This document shows, one piece after another, positions 5,578 to 6,850 of a DNA stretch of 6,850 bases; positions within the stretch are counted from its first letter, which is position 1; each line of letters begins with the position of its first letter. This stretch comes from Actinomycetota bacterium (GTDB lineage: Bacteria > Actinomycetota > Actinomycetes > Actinomycetales > Microbacteriaceae): contig JAHIOK010000356.1 in NCBI GenBank assembly GCA_018895315.1, positions 1-6,850 of the forward strand, written 5' to 3'. Position numbers and translations under genes: made by a program. Under the pieces are notes generated by a model. The model was not told the origin of the DNA. It did not search any database and saw only the letters and a list, made by a program, of their open reading frames with translations.

Positions 5578-6321
5578 GTGACCCAGAGCCCCGCCGAGCC
5601 GAACCCCGCCGAGCCGAACCGCGCCGACCTCGGCAAGGACCCGGCACGGGTGAGCGGCATGTTCGACCAGGTCGCCGCCGGCTACGACCGCACCAACACG
5701 GTGCTGAGCCTGGGCAATGACCAGCTCTGGCGCGTCGCCACGACCCGCGCCGTCGCCCCGGTCGTGGGGGAGCGCGTGCTCGACCTGGCTGCGGGCACCG
5801 GCGCCAGTTCTGTCGCCTTCGCGCGCACCGGAGCCGAGATCGTCGCCGCCGACTTCTCGCCCGGCATGATCGCCGAGGGGCGGCGCCGGCACGGTGGCAT
5901 CCCGAATCTTTCGTTCGTCGAAGCGGATGCCACGAATCTGCCGTTCGCGGACGCCGAGTTCGACGCCGTGACGATGTCGTTCGGACTGCGCAACGTCGAT
6001 GGGCCGAAGAGGGCGCTGGCCGAACTCCTGCGCGTCACGAAACCGGGTGGCCGCCTGGTGATCTGCGAGTTCTCGCACCCGCAGTCGCGCGCGTTCGCCG
6101 GGCTCTACCGCTTCTACAACTCCCGCATCCTGCCGATCGTGGCGAAGACGGTCAGTTCGAACGCCGAGGCTTACGACTACCTCAACGAATCGATCCGCGA
6201 CTGGCCCGATCAGCGCACCCTCTCGGGATGGATTCGTGAGGTGGGGTGGACAGATGTCGCGCACCGCGATCTCTCGTTCGGCATCGTCGCCCTGCATCGG
6301 GCGCGCAAGCCGCTGAGTTGA
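5578..6321 (+). CDS. menG: Demethylmenaquinone methyltransferase (MenG/UbiE)
   Basis: The enzyme uses S-adenosylmethionine (SAM) to methylate the naphthoquinone ring of demethylmenaquinone, the last step of menaquinone synthesis, probably at the inner face of the membrane. The 247-residue length is typical. The first UbiE signature is YDRTNTVLSLGNDQLW (36-51). SAM motif I is VLDLAAGTG (67-75), with Asp92 of ADFSPGM as the probable ribose-binding acid and D117 in EADATNLPF. FGLRNV is at 135-140. The second UbiE signature is RVTKPGGRLVICEFS (152-166). The C-terminal part (YNSRILP, YDYLNESIRDWP, LSFGIVALHRARKP) is also family-typical. The first 20 residues are low-complexity, with PAEPN twice. 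The start at GTG 5578 is set by TAGACT 6 bp upstream. Together with menD and menF this identifies the region as the menaquinone locus. A ubiquinone role is unlikely because actinobacteria use menaquinone. Confidence 0.96.
   Translation: MTQSPAEPNPAEPNRADLGKDPARVSGMFDQVAAGYDRTNTVLSLGNDQLWRVATTRAVAPVVGERVLDLAAGTGASSVAFARTGAEIVAADFSPGMIAEGRRRHGGIPNLSFVEADATNLPFADAEFDAVTMSFGLRNVDGPKRALAELLRVTKPGGRLVICEFSHPQSRAFAGLYRFYNSRILPIVAKTVSSNAEAYDYLNESIRDWPDQRTLSGWIREVGWTDVAHRDLSFGIVALHRARKPLS
5589..5618 (+). repeat. Perfect 15-bp tandem repeat at the menG 5' end
   Basis: The unit ccccgccgagccgaa occurs twice back to back (5589-5603 and 5604-5618), followed by a degenerate fragment (ccgcgccga). It encodes PAEPN-PAEPN at residues 5-14 of MenG, upstream of the conserved fold. 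The unit keeps frame, so copy-number change would alter only the N-terminal tail. Confidence 0.8.
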
Positions 6322-6347
6322 CGGCCGGTGGCTGTGCCCACCCCGGG

Positions 6348-6353
6348 TAGGCT
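6348..6353 (+). promoter_or_regulatory. Predicted -10 element of the polyprenyl diphosphate synthase gene (TAGGCT)
   Basis: TAGGCT ends 6 bp before the GTG at 6360, again predicting +1 on the start codon. A TTGACG at 6318-6323 overlaps the menG stop, but it is 24 bp upstream, too far to be a normal -35. A weak GGAA lies between the hexamer and the start. Confidence 0.55.
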
Positions 6354-6359
6354 GGAACC

Positions 6360-6850
6360 GTGACTCCGAGCCCCTCAGCGCCGGGTTCGCGTTTCGCGAA
6401 CCACCTCGGTCTGACCGAGCGCGTTTTCGCCGGCCCCCGGTCGCGGCGACTCCTGCGCACGGTCGAAGAGGGCATGGACCGCGTCGAGGCCGCGCTGGCC
6501 GACGAGCTGCGCATCACCGACGTGCTCGCCGATGCCACGAGCCGCTATCTCTACGAGGCCGGCGGCAAGCGCATCCGCCCCATGCTCGCTGTGCTGACGG
6601 CGCAGCTGGGAGATGGCGTGACCGATGAGGTCATCCTCGCGTCCGCCGCGCTGGAGATGACGCACCTCGGCTCGCTGTATCACGACGACGTCATGGACGG
6701 CGCAGACGTCCGCCGCGGCGTGCCGAGTGCGCACGCCGTGTGGGGCAACAACATCGCGATCCTCACCGGCGATCTGCTGTTCTCACGCGCGAGCCAGATC
6801 ATGTCGCGACTGGGCGTCGGCGCGATCCAGCTGCAAGCCGACACGTTCGA
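6360..6850 (+). CDS. Long-chain polyprenyl diphosphate synthase (5' part; cut by right edge)
   Basis: The reading frame from GTG 6360 is open to the window end: 163 codons plus two bases, about half of a normal synthase of roughly 330-360 residues. Such trans-prenyltransferases extend allylic diphosphates with isopentenyl diphosphate, here most likely building the menaquinone tail. GGKRIRP (68-74) is the isopentenyl-diphosphate-binding motif. The first aspartate-rich motif is DDVMD (109-113) in MTHLGSLYHDDVMDGADVRR. Family-typical PSAHAVWGNNIAILTGDLL then appears at 122-140. The second aspartate-rich motif would lie beyond the edge and cannot be checked, and chain length cannot be judged. The leading residues are a low-complexity Ser/Pro tail, as in MenG. 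Relatives are named ispB, hepT or grcC; I give no symbol. The start follows TAGGCT by 6 bp and menG by 38 bp. The pairing with menG supports a menaquinone role. Confidence 0.93.
   Translation, partial: MTPSPSAPGSRFANHLGLTERVFAGPRSRRLLRTVEEGMDRVEAALADELRITDVLADATSRYLYEAGGKRIRPMLAVLTAQLGDGVTDEVILASAALEMTHLGSLYHDDVMDGADVRRGVPSAHAVWGNNIAILTGDLLFSRASQIMSRLGVGAIQLQADTF

Noticed and set aside
5221..6297. Minus-strand open frames opposite DUF402 and menG (4928-5647 and 5221-6297)
   Set aside because: No domain signature, and both overlap well-supported genes on the other strand along their full length.
6318..6323. TTGACG as a -35 for the polyprenyl synthase promoter
   Set aside because: It is 24 bp from the TAGGCT -10, outside the usual 16-19 bp range, and it overlaps the menG stop codon.
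1..6850. A novel defence, mobile or biosynthetic system
   Set aside because: All eight genes fall into known families, four of them clearly tied to menaquinone. I see no transposase, integrase, attachment site, CRISPR-like spacing or compositional break.

Overview
The window is high-GC actinobacterial chromosome, most like Microbacteriaceae (a Microbacterium-type organism). This assignment is an inference from base composition, GTG starts, protein content and gene order; no marker gene for taxonomy is present. It holds a stretch of the menaquinone (vitamin K2) biosynthesis region: six complete protein genes, plus two cut by the window edges. All are ordinary core-metabolism families. I see no mobile element, tRNA, rRNA, CRISPR array or phage gene, and no exotic system.

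Layout. On the left, a DUF4229 small membrane protein gene (minus strand, cut by the left edge) diverges from a PLDc_N-domain membrane protein gene (plus). Next on the plus strand come menD (SEPHCHC synthase) and, after 61 bp, a PPK2-family polyphosphate kinase gene. PPK2 converges with menF (isochorismate synthase, minus); the two stop codons lie 50 bp apart and inside an inverted repeat. menF diverges from a DUF402 protein gene through an intergenic region of only 22 bp. menG/ubiE (demethylmenaquinone methyltransferase) and the 5' part of a long-chain polyprenyl diphosphate synthase gene follow on the plus strand and run off the right edge.

How the genes fit together. MenF makes isochorismate from chorismate. 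MenD joins isochorismate to 2-oxoglutarate. The polyprenyl diphosphate synthase makes the isoprenoid tail, and MenG performs the last ring methylation to give menaquinone. Genes for the middle steps (menH, C, E, B, A) are not in the window. PPK2 and the DUF402 protein have no obvious step in this pathway.

The most notable signal is regulatory. Six of the eight genes start with GTG placed exactly 6 bp after a TANNNT -10 hexamer, so the predicted +1 is the first base of the start codon (leaderless transcription). PPK2 shows a weaker version with ATG. The menF and DUF402 -10 elements overlap on opposite strands, and the DUF402 and menG promoter/start modules match at 18 of 20 bases. A 7-mer, GGATGCC/GGCATCC, also recurs 11 times, well above a rough composition-based expectation. 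There is no stretch over 300 bp without a gene.
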